DNA of 64,000 nucleotides. Source: JACVRM01 sp963817375 (GTDB lineage: Bacteria; Actinomycetota; Thermoleophilia; Gaiellales; Gaiellaceae). Shown here in pieces: positions 53,569-61,650 of this stretch (position 1 is its first letter; every line of letters begins with the position of its first letter). Location of the stretch: contig CAWFOB010000006.1 of assembly GCA_963817375.1 (NCBI GenBank), positions 1-64,000 on the forward strand, written 5' to 3'. Both the position numbers and the translations under genes were made by a program. The notes beneath the pieces are model-generated. The model was not told the DNA's origin and made no database searches. It worked only from the letters and a program-made list of their open reading frames with translations.

Positions 53569-54753
53569 ATGACAGACGCGGTGATCGTGGGGGGCGGAAT
53601 CGCGGGCGTGGCGCTCGCCGCGGCGCTCGCCGAGCACGGCTATGCCGTGACCCTGCTGGAGCAGAGTCGGCTCGCCTCTGCAGCCTCGGGGGAGAACACG
53701 GGCACGCTGCTCCAGCAGACCGAGCCGGTGGTGGCGGCGATGCTGCGTGACACGGTGGCCGTCTACCGCGAGCTCGCTGAAGGGGCCGTCGACTTTGGGT
53801 TGAGGCGCCTCGACGAGTTGCTGCTCGCGCGCGACGATGGGCAGCTCGAAGTGGCGCGGGCCAAGGCCGAAGCCTTTGCGACGGCGGACATCGAGGCAGC
53901 GTTCCTCACGGCCGAGGAGGTCGCTACCGAGCATCCGTACCTTGCGCCTGCCGCCGGCGGCGTCCTTCTCGGTGACACGTATGCCGTCGAACCGGAGGCG
54001 ACCGTGCAAGCGCTCGCGGCCCGGGCGCGCGCGGCGGGCGCAAGGATCCGAACGGGCTGCCGCGCGGTTCAGGTCTGCCCTGGGCAGGGTGTCCTGACAG
54101 ATGAAGGCGCGGTCCGGGGCGACGTTGTCGTCCTCGCGACCGGGCCGTGGCTCGCGGAGCTCCTGCCGACGGCGCCGGTCCAGGGCGGCCGCGGCTGGCT
54201 GCTGCGAACGGATCGACTTCCTTTCCGACTTGACTCCATGATCGAAGAGCTGTCATGGCCCGACCAGAATGTTCTCGGGGCAGTCGGCGTGCCGCGGCGG
54301 CTGGATGCCATCGCACGAGACCGCACCGACCCGCCGCTCGCGGATGCGGTCTTCTTCTGCCCACAGCGCGACGGCGGGGCACTCGTCGGCGCAGCGATGA
54401 CGCTCTCCCTCGGGAGCGTTCCCGAAGGCGCGGACTTGCCCGCGCGGCTCGCTGCCCGAGCGGTCGAAGCCGCCCCGGGCTTCGCCGGAGCGGGAATCCG
54501 TCGTGCGTGGTCAGGGCTCCGTCCAACGGCGCCCGACGGCCTGCCGGTCGTCGGCCGGGTTCCGGGGACGGAGGGTCTCTTCGTCCACGGCGGGCACGCC
54601 TCACTCGGCATGCAGGCCGCGCCGGCCACCGCCACCTGGCTGGCGAACGAGATCTGTGGCCGGCCCGTTCCAGACTGCTACAGGGAACTCGATCCCGGCC
54701 GGTTCGCGGACTTCGATCCCGTCTTTCCCCAAACGCGATTGGAGGAGCTATGA
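53569..54753 (+). CDS. FAD-dependent amino-acid oxidase (DAO/glycine oxidase family)
   Basis: A 394-residue DAO-family flavoenzyme. The N-terminal dinucleotide motif is VIVGGGIAGVALAAALAEHG, FAD contacts are in SRLASAASGENTG, and the C-terminal GHASLGMQAAPATATWLA closes the FAD site. It probably oxidises an amine or amino acid, and the substrate is undefined. ATG 53569 begins directly at the Rossmann strand. It is co-translated with the aminotransferase (ATGA overlap). Confidence 0.87.
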   Translation: MTDAVIVGGGIAGVALAAALAEHGYAVTLLEQSRLASAASGENTGTLLQQTEPVVAAMLRDTVAVYRELAEGAVDFGLRRLDELLLARDDGQLEVARAKAEAFATADIEAAFLTAEEVATEHPYLAPAAGGVLLGDTYAVEPEATVQALAARARAAGARIRTGCRAVQVCPGQGVLTDEGAVRGDVVVLATGPWLAELLPTAPVQGGRGWLLRTDRLPFRLDSMIEELSWPDQNVLGAVGVPRRLDAIARDRTDPPLADAVFFCPQRDGGALVGAAMTLSLGSVPEGADLPARLAARAVEAAPGFAGAGIRRAWSGLRPTAPDGLPVVGRVPGTEGLFVHGGHASLGMQAAPATATWLANEICGRPVPDCYRELDPGRFADFDPVFPQTRLEEL

Positions 54754-55928
54754 CCGTTGCGATCTCGGAGCGAGTCCGAAGCATGATGCGAATGACGATG
54801 GCCGATATGGCCGACGCGGCCGATGCTCGGCCGGGGTCGTTCCGGCTCGAGAACGCCGACTCGTACCTGATACCGCCGGAGCATGTGCTCCAAGCCACAC
54901 GCGACGCAGTCGGAGTCGACGACTTCAACAGCTACCTGCCGCTGCGCGGGCTCACGACCATGCGGGAAAGCGTCGCGCACCGCATCCGCGAGGACTTCGG
55001 TGTCGAGTACGACCCTGACGACGAGATCGTGATCAGCTCAGGCGCCGGCGAGTCCCTCCTCAACTCGCTGCTCGCCGGCATCGATCCCGGCGACCGCGTC
55101 CTGCTGACCAATCCCACCTATTCCGGGATGGCGCAGCGCGTTCGCATCGCCGGCGGCATCCAGAGGTTCTGCGATCTCGTCCGTGGGCCTGACCGCTGGG
55201 CACTCGACGTCGGCCGGCTGCGCGAGCTCGCGCCCGGCTGCCGCGCGATCTTCGTCGCCTCGCCGTGCATGCCGACGGGCACCGTCTTCACGCCTGCAGA
55301 GACGGAGGCGATCGCGGCAGCAGCGATCGAGAACGACGCACTCCTGATCTTCAACGGCGCCTGCGAGCGTGTCGCCTACGACGGTCGCAAGGTCGTGCAC
55401 CCGGCGACGCTCCCGGGGATGCGCGAGCGAACAATCGCGATCGGCTGCGTCTCGAAGGACTACGGAATGCCCGGCTGGCGAGTCGGCTGGGCTGCCGCAC
55501 CCCGCGAGCTCGCAGCCGCACTCGAGGACACGCACATCTTCAACGGGATCATGCCCAGCGGGTTTGCGCAGGCGGGGGCTGCGGCTGCACTCGCAGGCCC
55601 CCAGGACTGGCAACGCGGGCTTGTCGCCGCGTTCGAGGCGAATCGCGACGCGCTGCTCGAGGAGCTCGCAGAAGCCCCCGGTGTCGACCCGGTCCGGCCC
55701 GAGGGCGGCTACTTCCTACTTGCAAACGTCAGCCGCACCGGGCTCACCGCCGACGAGTTCGCCCAGCGTCTGCTCGCCGAGCACGACGTCGCAGTCACGC
55801 CGATGCGCGGCTGGGGCGCCGACGACTTCGGCCTGCACGAGGTGCGGTTCATCTTCACGAACGAGCCCGAGGAGCGCCTGCGGGAGGCCGGCCGACGCGT
55901 CGCATCCTTCGCGCGCGCGTGCGCGTAG
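54750..55928 (+). CDS. Fold-type I PLP aminotransferase with altered cofactor-binding residues
   Basis: A 392-residue class I/II aminotransferase-like protein. The Schiff-base Lys is K236 (CVSKDYGMPGWRVGW) and the C-terminal carboxylate-binding Arg is in LHEVRFIFT. Three other usual PLP contacts differ: M174 replaces the Asn of the NPTG motif (SPCMPTG), N202 replaces the Asp that pairs with the pyridine nitrogen, and C205 replaces the Tyr (FNGACER). Activity may be unusual or not transamination. Some relatives vary at the Tyr position. GGAGGAG precedes ATG 54750. Confidence 0.85.
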   Translation: MTVAISERVRSMMRMTMADMADAADARPGSFRLENADSYLIPPEHVLQATRDAVGVDDFNSYLPLRGLTTMRESVAHRIREDFGVEYDPDDEIVISSGAGESLLNSLLAGIDPGDRVLLTNPTYSGMAQRVRIAGGIQRFCDLVRGPDRWALDVGRLRELAPGCRAIFVASPCMPTGTVFTPAETEAIAAAAIENDALLIFNGACERVAYDGRKVVHPATLPGMRERTIAIGCVSKDYGMPGWRVGWAAAPRELAAALEDTHIFNGIMPSGFAQAGAAAALAGPQDWQRGLVAAFEANRDALLEELAEAPGVDPVRPEGGYFLLANVSRTGLTADEFAQRLLAEHDVAVTPMRGWGADDFGLHEVRFIFTNEPEERLREAGRRVASFARACA

Positions 55929-56022
55929 GTCGACCGGAACGCCGGGCCGTTTCACAACTCACGGCTGCACTGAGCAGGACTCTTCCATGCACAGGCCGTG
56001 GTTCGAGTCAGAGTAGATCGGC

Positions 56023-56337
56023 CTAAGCGCAGCCTGAGGCGAGCGTAAGGGCTCTGCACACCTCGCTCATGCGCTCGATAGACAGGCGAGTGATGCGAGT
56101 GCGGAAGAGCTCTTTGGGGACGAGCGTGAGATTGTCGAGCGAGAGCGCGCAGTCTTCAGGCATTCCGTCGCCGGTGTCGAGTATGACCTCGGTTGGGATG
56201 TGTCGGATCGTCCGTGTCGCGGGCACTGCGAGCACAGCATTGAGCACTGGGATCGCCGCTTGACGCGTGAGGACGAGGAACGGGCGCCGGCCGGCGTTCG
56301 GATGTTGCGCCCACCAGATTTCGCTTCGCGCTACCAG
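56023..56337 (-). CDS. mazF: MazF/PemK-type toxin, probable CTG start
   Basis: A 104-residue endoribonuclease-type toxin: VARSEIWWAQHPNAGRRPF at the N terminus, LAVPATRTIRHIPTEV, DCALSLDNLTLVPKEL and a C-terminal LSIERMSEVCRAL, as in MazF/PemK. No ATG or GTG occurs before the EIWW motif. A CTG at 56337 overlaps the antitoxin stop by 7 bp and gives the family's normal N terminus (M-V-x-R-x-EIWWA). Only a shorter in-frame ATG-type start exists inside the fold. Weak coupled translation would keep toxin below antitoxin. Confidence 0.78.
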   Translation of the reverse strand: MVARSEIWWAQHPNAGRRPFLVLTRQAAIPVLNAVLAVPATRTIRHIPTEVILDTGDGMPEDCALSLDNLTLVPKELFRTRITRLSIERMSEVCRALTLASGCA

Positions 56338-56579
56338 GGCTCGGCCTTGATCGCGGCGATTGCTCCGGCGTTCGCCCAGGCGTCGCCCTCGGGTGCGGGT
56401 ACACGCGCGTAGCCCTCGGCGATCGCGGCATCGATCGCCGCGGCACCACCGGTACCGAGGAGCAGGTCGATCGCCTCTCTGATGAGATCGGACCGCGAGC
56501 GGCCAGCAGCGGCGGCCCGCTCGTCGAGCGCGGCAACGCGCGCGTCATCGAGCTGGATGAGGGTCTGCCGTCTCGCCAT
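56331..56579 (-). CDS. Ribbon-helix-helix antitoxin
   Basis: An 82-residue protein with an N-terminal RHH domain (RRQTLIQLDDARVAALDERA, then RSRSDLIREAIDLLL). A C-terminal segment (AIAEGYARVPAPEGDAW, then AIAAIKAEPW) would wrap the toxin. ATG 56579 is preferred over ATG 56585 because it leaves the repeated operator outside the gene. Its stop overlaps the toxin start. Confidence 0.8.
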   Translation of the reverse strand: MARRQTLIQLDDARVAALDERAAAAGRSRSDLIREAIDLLLGTGGAAAIDAAIAEGYARVPAPEGDAWANAGAIAAIKAEPW

Positions 56580-56580
56580 T

Positions 56581-56598
56581 GCCATATTATGCCATATT
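56581..56598 (-). promoter_or_regulatory. Direct-repeat operator upstream of the toxin-antitoxin pair
   Basis: GCCATATT occurs at 56581-56588 and again at 56591-56598, a 10-bp period that places both on one DNA face, as expected for RHH dimers. A third GCCATAT lies at 56662-56668. The repeats abut the antitoxin start, so autoregulation is likely. Confidence 0.5.
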
Positions 56599-56667
56599 GC
56601 CCGCGCGGAACCGACCCTCACGAACCCAGGCCAGCTTTCGCCGGCCTGGGTTTGAATAAGGGCCATA

Positions 56668-56743
56668 TGGTGCCCCCAGCGGGATTCGAACCCGCGCTAC
56701 GGCCTTGAAAGGGCCGCGACCTGGGCCACTAGTCGATGGGGGC
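56668..56743 (-). tRNA. tRNA-Glu (UUC)
   Basis: Minus-strand cloverleaf: acceptor GCCCCCA/TGGGGGC, anticodon stem CGGCC/GGCCG with loop CTTTCAA (anticodon UUC), T arm GCGGG-TTCGAAT-CCCGC and discriminator A. A CCA end is encoded (56668-56670), unlike the other two tRNAs in this window. Confidence 0.95.
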
Positions 56744-56849
56744 CCACGGCCAGCTTACTTCCGGTGGCGCGCTCTGCCTCAAGCCGCGCAGGAGCCGTGC
56801 CGACAACTCCCCAGAACGAGGGAATCGTGACAGGAGCGACGAGACGGCG

Positions 56850-57050
56850 ATGAGCGCATACGTGGCGGATTGGTCAGGCCTCGAAGAGGCCGAGCGGGTG
56901 TACTACTGGCGCCTCTGCCGGTTGCTTGACCTCGGCTACGGGATGCCGGAGGCCGAGGAGATGGCCTCCGCCGACGTCGACCTGCACGCGCTCGAGCGCC
57001 TCGTGGTCGACGGCTGCGAGCCGGCGCTCGCCGCCAGCATCCTCAGCTAG
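56850..57050 (+). CDS. Small uncharacterised acidic protein
   Basis: A 66-residue protein, mostly helical (LEEAERVYYWRLCRLLDLG, then MPEAEEMASADVDLHALERLV). It has good coding character for this genome and AGGAG some 13 bp before ATG 56850. I recognise no domain. Its last 8 bp overlap the convergent CoA-transferase gene, and it lies just downstream of the divergent tRNA-Glu. Confidence 0.55.
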   Translation: MSAYVADWSGLEEAERVYYWRLCRLLDLGYGMPEAEEMASADVDLHALERLVVDGCEPALAASILS

Positions 57051-58200
57051 TCAGCTCGGCGATCTCCGCCTCGCTGAACCCGGCCTCGGCCAGGACCTCC
57101 GCCGAGTGCTCGCCCGCGCGCGGCGGCCCCGACGGGTAGCGCGGCCGCTCGCCGTCGAACGACAGCGGCGGGCTGACAGTCACGTGATCGCCGAGCGCCT
57201 GCAGGATCCCGAGCGCCGCCGTCTGGTCGTCGCGGGCGACCTCGGCGACGTCGCGCACTGCTGTGACCGGCACGCCGGCCGCGCGGAGGCGCTCGACCCA
57301 GTGCGCCGAGGGCTGCTCCGCGAGCCGCTCGGCGATCGGGCGCGTCAGCGCGGCCCTGTTCTCCGAACGGAGCGCATTGCTCGTGAAGCGTGAGTCCACG
57401 GCGAGCTCCGCGAGGCCGAGCGCGTCGCACAGGGACTGGAACAGCCGGTCGTTCCCCGCCGCGATCATCAGCTCGCCGTCCGCCGTGGCGAAGACGCCGT
57501 AGGGCGCGATCAGCGGGAAGTCGGTGCCGTACCGGCCGGGGGCGCGGCCGGTCGCCGCCGCTTCGGAGAGCTGGTACGGGACCAGCGCGAGCGCCGTCTC
57601 GTAGAGCGAGACGTCGAGCTCCGCACCGCAGCCGGTCCGCTCCCGCTGCAGCAGCGCGGCGAGGACGGCGAGCGCAGCCCAGGTCGCCGTGCCGAGGTCG
57701 ACCAGCGAGGGGCCGACGCGGACGCCCGGTCGTTCGGCCTCTCCGGTGAGGCTGATGATCCCGGCCGCCGCCTGGATCAGCGGGTCGTAGCCCGGCTCCT
57801 CGGCCTGCGGCCCGGCGGCGCCGTACGCGCGGATCGAGCAGTAGACGAGCCGGTCGTTTCGCGACCGCACGGCAGCGGGCCCGAGTCCGAGCCGCTCGGC
57901 CGCTCCAGGCCGGAGGCTCTGGACGAAGACGTCGGCCCGTTCGGCGAGCCGCAGCGCGGCGTCGCGTCCGGCGGGTGACTTCAGATCGAGCGCGAGCGAG
58001 CGCTTTCCGGCATTCGCTGCGAAGAACATCACGCTCGAGCCGTCGTGGAACGGCGGCCCCCAGTCGCGCGCCTCGTCACCGGCTCCCGGCCGTTCGACCT
58101 TGATCACGTCGGCGCCGAGCGCGGCCAGCAGCTGCGTGCAGTACGGGCCGGCGAGCGAGCTGGTGAGGTCGAGAACGCGGGTACCCGCCAGGACGTCCAT
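57043..58200 (-). CDS. Class III CoA-transferase (CaiB/BaiF family)
   Basis: A 385-residue class III CoA-transferase. Residues at the N terminus (VLDLTSSLAGPYCTQLLAALGADV) and the catalytic Asp D168 (PSLVDLGTATWAAL) are in place, followed by the usual C-terminal domain. These enzymes move CoA between organic acids through an aspartyl-anhydride intermediate. Acids cannot be named. ATG 58200 overlaps the VOC gene stop (TGATG), so the two are coupled. Confidence 0.88.
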   Translation of the reverse strand: MDVLAGTRVLDLTSSLAGPYCTQLLAALGADVIKVERPGAGDEARDWGPPFHDGSSVMFFAANAGKRSLALDLKSPAGRDAALRLAERADVFVQSLRPGAAERLGLGPAAVRSRNDRLVYCSIRAYGAAGPQAEEPGYDPLIQAAAGIISLTGEAERPGVRVGPSLVDLGTATWAALAVLAALLQRERTGCGAELDVSLYETALALVPYQLSEAAATGRAPGRYGTDFPLIAPYGVFATADGELMIAAGNDRLFQSLCDALGLAELAVDSRFTSNALRSENRAALTRPIAERLAEQPSAHWVERLRAAGVPVTAVRDVAEVARDDQTAALGILQALGDHVTVSPPLSFDGERPRYPSGPPRAGEHSAEVLAEAGFSEAEIAELTS

Positions 58201-58592
58201 CAGACCGTCAGCTCGATGCGGTTGCCGTCCGGGTCGAGCACGGCCGCCTCGTAGTAGCCGTCGCCCGTGCGCCGCGGGCCGTCGAGAACGCGGTAGCCGT
58301 CGGCGGCCAGCCTGGCGGCGAGCTCGTCGACAGCCGTCTCCGAGCCGAGCGCGAACGCGACGTGCGCAAGGCCCGTCGCCTGCACCACCGGGTCGTCGCT
58401 CGACGCGGCGATCGAGGTCATCTGCATGAGCTCGAGCCGCGCGCCGCCTCCGTCGAGCTCGAGGAAGTACGACGCGAAGCCGTTCGTCGCGTTCTCGTAG
58501 CGGTCGCCGGCGCGGGCGCCGAGGTAGCGCTCGTAGAACGCGCGCAGCCGCTCGAGGTCGGCCGTCCAGATCGCTGCGTGCTCGATGCGCAC
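58200..58592 (-). CDS. VOC-superfamily protein (glyoxalase/dioxygenase fold)
   Basis: A 130-residue protein with paired beta-alpha-beta modules: IEHAAIWTADLERLRAFYERYLG, a metal-type Glu in RLELMQM, GLAHVAFALGSE, and a final EAAVLDPDGNRIELTV. His, Glu, His and Glu positions for metal binding look intact, so it may be a lyase, epimerase or dioxygenase. Pairing with a CoA-transferase suggests acid or CoA-ester metabolism. The start is GTG 58592. Confidence 0.86.
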   Translation of the reverse strand: MRIEHAAIWTADLERLRAFYERYLGARAGDRYENATNGFASYFLELDGGGARLELMQMTSIAASSDDPVVQATGLAHVAFALGSETAVDELAARLAADGYRVLDGPRRTGDGYYEAAVLDPDGNRIELTV

Positions 58593-58661
58593 AGGCGCGA
58601 GTCTCGCCGATCACCCGCATCAGACGATGCGGTCGTGGCGATGAGAAGCGAGGAAGCGTCG

Positions 58662-59342
58662 ATGACGGCTCGGCGTTGGATGGCGCTCCTCTTCGCACTC
58701 GGATCGACGTGTTTCCTCGTCGGGCCGTTCCCGGGCTACGCGCAGCTCGTCGGCGACTCCGCCGACGCCGTGACCTTCTTCGTCGGGTCGATCCTCTTCA
58801 CGGGAGGCGGCGCGTTCCAGAGCGCGCTCGCCTGGCCGGAGCGCCGCTCGCCCGGCGGCGGGCGCGCGGCCTGGTGGTCGGCGATCGTCCAGTCGGCCGG
58901 GACGCTCTTCTTCAACGTCACCACCTACCAGGCGATGCACACCGCCCTCTCGAGCTCCGAGTACAACAAGCTGGTCTGGAGGCCGGATTGGCGCGGGTCG
59001 ATCTGCTTCCTCGTCTCGGGCGCTATCGCCTACGCGGCATCGCCGCGGCGCCGGCACGGCTGGCTGCCGGTGCGTGGCGACAGCGGCTGGTGGCAGCCCG
59101 CGGTCAACCTGCTCGGCTGCATCTTCTTCGGCATCTCCGCGGTCGCCGGCTACGTCGTGCCGTCCACGGGGTCGATGATCGACCAGGCAGCGGCGAACTG
59201 GAACACCTCGCTCGGAGCCGCGTGCTTCCTCGCCTGCGCGCTCGACACGCTTCGAACCGGGCGGACGCCGAAGCTCTCGCTGCGCGAGCGGCTACGAGAG
59301 CTCGAGCACGAGGTCGAACAAGACCTCGAGCGCGTTGGCTGA
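58662..59342 (+). CDS. YrhK-like membrane protein
   Basis: A 226-residue protein with about six membrane helices. Repeated features such as FFVGSILFTGGGAFQS, PDWRGSICFLVSGAIAY and NWNTSLGAACFLACAL fit YrhK-domain proteins of unknown function. A charged C-terminal helix of about 30 residues follows (LRERLRELEHEVEQDLE). ATG 58662 with GAGGA at 8 bp is preferred to ATG 58641. Confidence 0.68.
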   Translation: MTARRWMALLFALGSTCFLVGPFPGYAQLVGDSADAVTFFVGSILFTGGGAFQSALAWPERRSPGGGRAAWWSAIVQSAGTLFFNVTTYQAMHTALSSSEYNKLVWRPDWRGSICFLVSGAIAYAASPRRRHGWLPVRGDSGWWQPAVNLLGCIFFGISAVAGYVVPSTGSMIDQAAANWNTSLGAACFLACALDTLRTGRTPKLSLRERLRELEHEVEQDLERVG

Positions 59343-59354
59343 CGCCGCCCTCGG

Positions 59355-59465
59355 CTACGCTCGCGAAGCGGCCGAAGTGGCAGTTCCGCCGTGCGGGTGC
59401 GCGAGCGCGTACGCGCCGACCGCAGCGGCCAGCACGAGCATGGCCACGACCGCCAAGCGCCGCAT
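59355..59465 (-). CDS. Possible very small membrane or secreted peptide
   Basis: A 36-codon frame reading MRRLAVVAMLVLAAAVGAY then AHPHGGT and a short Ala/Ser tail. It has the basic start and hydrophobic core of a membrane peptide or signal sequence. Only a weak GAGG precedes the ATG. It occupies the 170-bp gap between the YrhK-like gene and the lipoprotein gene, where nothing else is seen. Confidence 0.3.
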   Translation of the reverse strand: MRRLAVVAMLVLAAAVGAYALAHPHGGTATSAASRA

Positions 59466-59512
59466 GCCTCGGATCGTGCGACGCGTCGCGCCGTGCCACT
59501 ATCAACCAGCGA

Positions 59513-59794
59513 ATGTGTCGGCGCGTTGCGATGTCCGCAGTGGCCCTGTCCGTGATGATGGCGGGAGTGGCTGCTTGTGGAGGCGGTCAGCAACCGAATC
59601 CCTTCGCGATCAAGAAGGGAATGACGCAGCCGAAGACGATCGCCACTGCCGGGCGCCCGTTCCGCCGCGGCGGGCCGTACGGTCGACACTGCTCGTTCTA
59701 CCGCGCGAGCAAGAAGGGCACGAGCATTGACGGCATGCGCGTCTGCTTCAAACAGGGCCGCGTATCGGTCGTCCAGACCGCCGTTCACGGTTAG
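59513..59794 (+). CDS. Small lipoprotein
   Basis: A 93-residue protein with a lipoprotein signal: basic MCRRVAMSAVALSVMMAG, then lipobox VAAC and CGGGQ. The mature part (FAIKKGMTQPKTIATAGRPF, HCSFYRAS, CFKQGRVSVV) is like a single BamE/SmpA-type alpha-beta unit, with two further Cys that may form a disulfide. The first ATG is preferred because it supplies the Arg pair. ATG 59531 is the alternative. Confidence 0.65.
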   Translation: MCRRVAMSAVALSVMMAGVAACGGGQQPNPFAIKKGMTQPKTIATAGRPFRRGGPYGRHCSFYRASKKGTSIDGMRVCFKQGRVSVVQTAVHG

Positions 59795-59831
59795 ACGCGA
59801 CGAACTCGCGGACGTCCTGGATCGTGTTGAG

Positions 59832-60530
59832 TCAATGCGGCCGCTGCGGTGGGGTTGCGCCGCTGGACTGGATCGTGAGCACCCAGCCCTGGCCGTCTTC
59901 GACGACGCGCCAGCGGTGTTCGAGGATCGGCCCCGTGGCGCGCCGCCCGTCCGGGCCACGGCCGTGCCAGCGCTGGACGAAGACGACGATGTTCCGCCGG
60001 CTGCCGTGGAAGATCCGCGTGAGGCAGCGTCCGTCAACAACCCGGTAGTCGGGCGTGGGGAGGCGGATCGAGCAGTGGCGCCAGCCGACCGCGATCCCGA
60101 ACGGGTTCTCGCCGCGACTCGATCGGCGGAGCGCGTCGAGCGCCGAGTCCAGAACGGTTCCCTTCGGGAGCGGGCAGTCGATGCCGCAGGCGGGTGGACT
60201 GAACGGCGTCGAGCTCAGCCCGAAGTCGGTCACGCGGTGGGTCAGACCGTCGAAGCGCAGCGAGGCAACCGTTCCGGACGGCGAGGCCGCGCCGGGCGGA
60301 CGCGGGCACGAATTGCAGACGAACTGTCCGGTGAATATGACCTTCGGGTAGCGGCCGAGGCGCACCCACACGATGGTCGGCGACTGCTCGCCGAGCGACG
60401 CAGCCGACGCGGTGACGGCGCTGCTCATCCACGCCGGGGCTGGCGGATGGTCTGACCGCGCACCCGCACTCGCCCCTGCGAGGCACGCAGCGATCCCAAA
60501 TGAGGCGAGTGTCAGCGCCGCCTTCGTCAT
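59832..60530 (-). CDS. Secreted protein of unknown function
   Basis: A 232-residue protein with a signal peptide (MTKAALTLASFGIAACLAGA). The mature part has six or more Cys, including CNSCPRPPG and CGIDCPLPKG, suggesting disulfides. It ends with HRWRVVEDGQGWVLTIQ. I recognise no domain. The first base of the start is 60530, and the 162-bp gap before tRNA-Val shows no other gene. It is convergent with the lipoprotein gene. Confidence 0.65.
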   Translation of the reverse strand: MTKAALTLASFGIAACLAGASAGARSDHPPAPAWMSSAVTASAASLGEQSPTIVWVRLGRYPKVIFTGQFVCNSCPRPPGAASPSGTVASLRFDGLTHRVTDFGLSSTPFSPPACGIDCPLPKGTVLDSALDALRRSSRGENPFGIAVGWRHCSIRLPTPDYRVVDGRCLTRIFHGSRRNIVVFVQRWHGRGPDGRRATGPILEHRWRVVEDGQGWVLTIQSSGATPPQRPH

Positions 60531-60692
60531 CGCACCCTCTCTTATACGGCGCGAGAAGATCGCGTCGTCACTTCATAAGACGCCGCCGCCGTTCGCCTGG
60601 TAGGGGTGCTCGTCTTATCACGCCCACTTACTTGTCACAGCCGCCGTCGCGAGCGGGGCGGAGCGCGGCGAAGGGCTCTACCATGCGCCTGC

Positions 60693-60765
60693 GGGCGGTT
60701 AGCTCAGTTGGGAGAGCACCTGCCTTACAAGCAGGGGGTCGCTGGTTCGAGCCCGGCACCGCCCA
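60693..60765 (+). tRNA. tRNA-Val (UAC)
   Basis: Cloverleaf with acceptor GGGCGGT/ACCGCCC, D arm GCTC-AGTTGGGA-GAGC, anticodon stem CTGC-type around loop CTTACAA (anticodon UAC) and T arm CTGG-TTCGAG-CCGG. Discriminator A, no encoded CCA. Confidence 0.96.
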
Positions 60766-60784
60766 CTCGATCGAAAGAAAGGAA

Positions 60785-60813
60785 GCGCCGCGCGGATGAC
60801 TCCAACGCGGCGC
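60785..60813 (+). terminator. Possible hairpin terminator after tRNA-Val
   Basis: GCGCCGCG (60785-60792) pairs with CGCGGCGC (60806-60813) across a 13-nt loop, 20 bp past the tRNA end and before a convergent methyltransferase gene. The loop is large and there is no U-tract. Confidence 0.35.
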
Positions 60814-60877
60814 TCGCACGGGCGAAGCCGTCGAATTGACCCGTGTCGGTCGATTACCTCACGTCGCGCTCCGCATG

Positions 60878-61636
60878 TCAACGGTAATCGGCGGCGAATC
60901 GCGCCACGAGCAGTACGTAGCCCAGATCGAGCTCGTGCAGGCCGCGAAGATCGCCGTGCCGTGTGTCCCAGGCGCCTTCGGACAAGTCGCGCGCGAGGAG
61001 ATCAACCCCTCGCGCGACGGCGCCGGGAGCGACCAGGTTGAACTGGGAGATGTTGAGACGGATCCGTTCGTCGAGATAGGCCTCCGGCCGCGCCCAGAAC
61101 GCGCGGAGGAAGCCGTCGTGGCAATCGCGCGGAACCGGCACAGGCCGCCGTTCGAGCGGCCCGAGCTCCTCTGCGATCGCGGTCAGCGACGGAAGCCGGC
61201 CAATCGTCCACGCCTCCAGCTCCGGTACGTAGTCGCGCGTCAACCAGAAGCGTCCGGCGTACGCCTTGTCCCAGGTGAAGATGACGATCCGCTTCCGCGC
61301 GACGCGGCGCAGCTCGGCGAGACCCTTTCGGATGTCGGCCCAGTGGTGGAGCGTCGAAACGGCCATGGCAGCGTCGACGGACTTGTCGTCGAGCGGCAGG
61401 GCCTCCGCTAGCCCCTGGACGACCCGGGCCGCGTCAGGTGCACGTTTCTCGATCATCGTCGCGGAGGGCTCGATCGCGATGACGTCGCGATCGGTCGGCT
61501 CGTACGCGCCGGTGCCGGCGCCGACGTTCGCGACCGACTGAGCGTCCTCGAGCGCCGCCCAGATCGCCGCCTCGATCCGTGGATCCGCCGCTCGCGTGGT
61601 GGTGTAGGTCGTACCGATCCGGTCGTACCGCGCCAC
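60878..61636 (-). CDS. Class I SAM-dependent methyltransferase (type 11)
   Basis: A 252-residue methyltransferase. Motif I is VANVGAGTGAYEP, followed by VIAIEPSATMIEKR, motif IV DAAMAVSTLHHW and post-IV RKRIVIFTWDKAY. The early RYDRIGTTYTTTRAADPRI segment is typical of a clade that often methylates small molecules. GTG 61636 starts right at the conserved N terminus. A palindrome sits 15 bp upstream. Confidence 0.85.
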   Translation of the reverse strand: MARYDRIGTTYTTTRAADPRIEAAIWAALEDAQSVANVGAGTGAYEPTDRDVIAIEPSATMIEKRAPDAARVVQGLAEALPLDDKSVDAAMAVSTLHHWADIRKGLAELRRVARKRIVIFTWDKAYAGRFWLTRDYVPELEAWTIGRLPSLTAIAEELGPLERRPVPVPRDCHDGFLRAFWARPEAYLDERIRLNISQFNLVAPGAVARGVDLLARDLSEGAWDTRHGDLRGLHELDLGYVLLVARFAADYR

Positions 61637-61650
61637 TGCGGCAGTCTCGC

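Noticed and set aside
56156..56548. A 130-codon minus-strand frame covering the antitoxin/toxin junction.
   Set aside because: It reads as Arg/Ser/Pro-rich shadow sequence. The adjacent RHH and EIWWA frames are the conserved ones.
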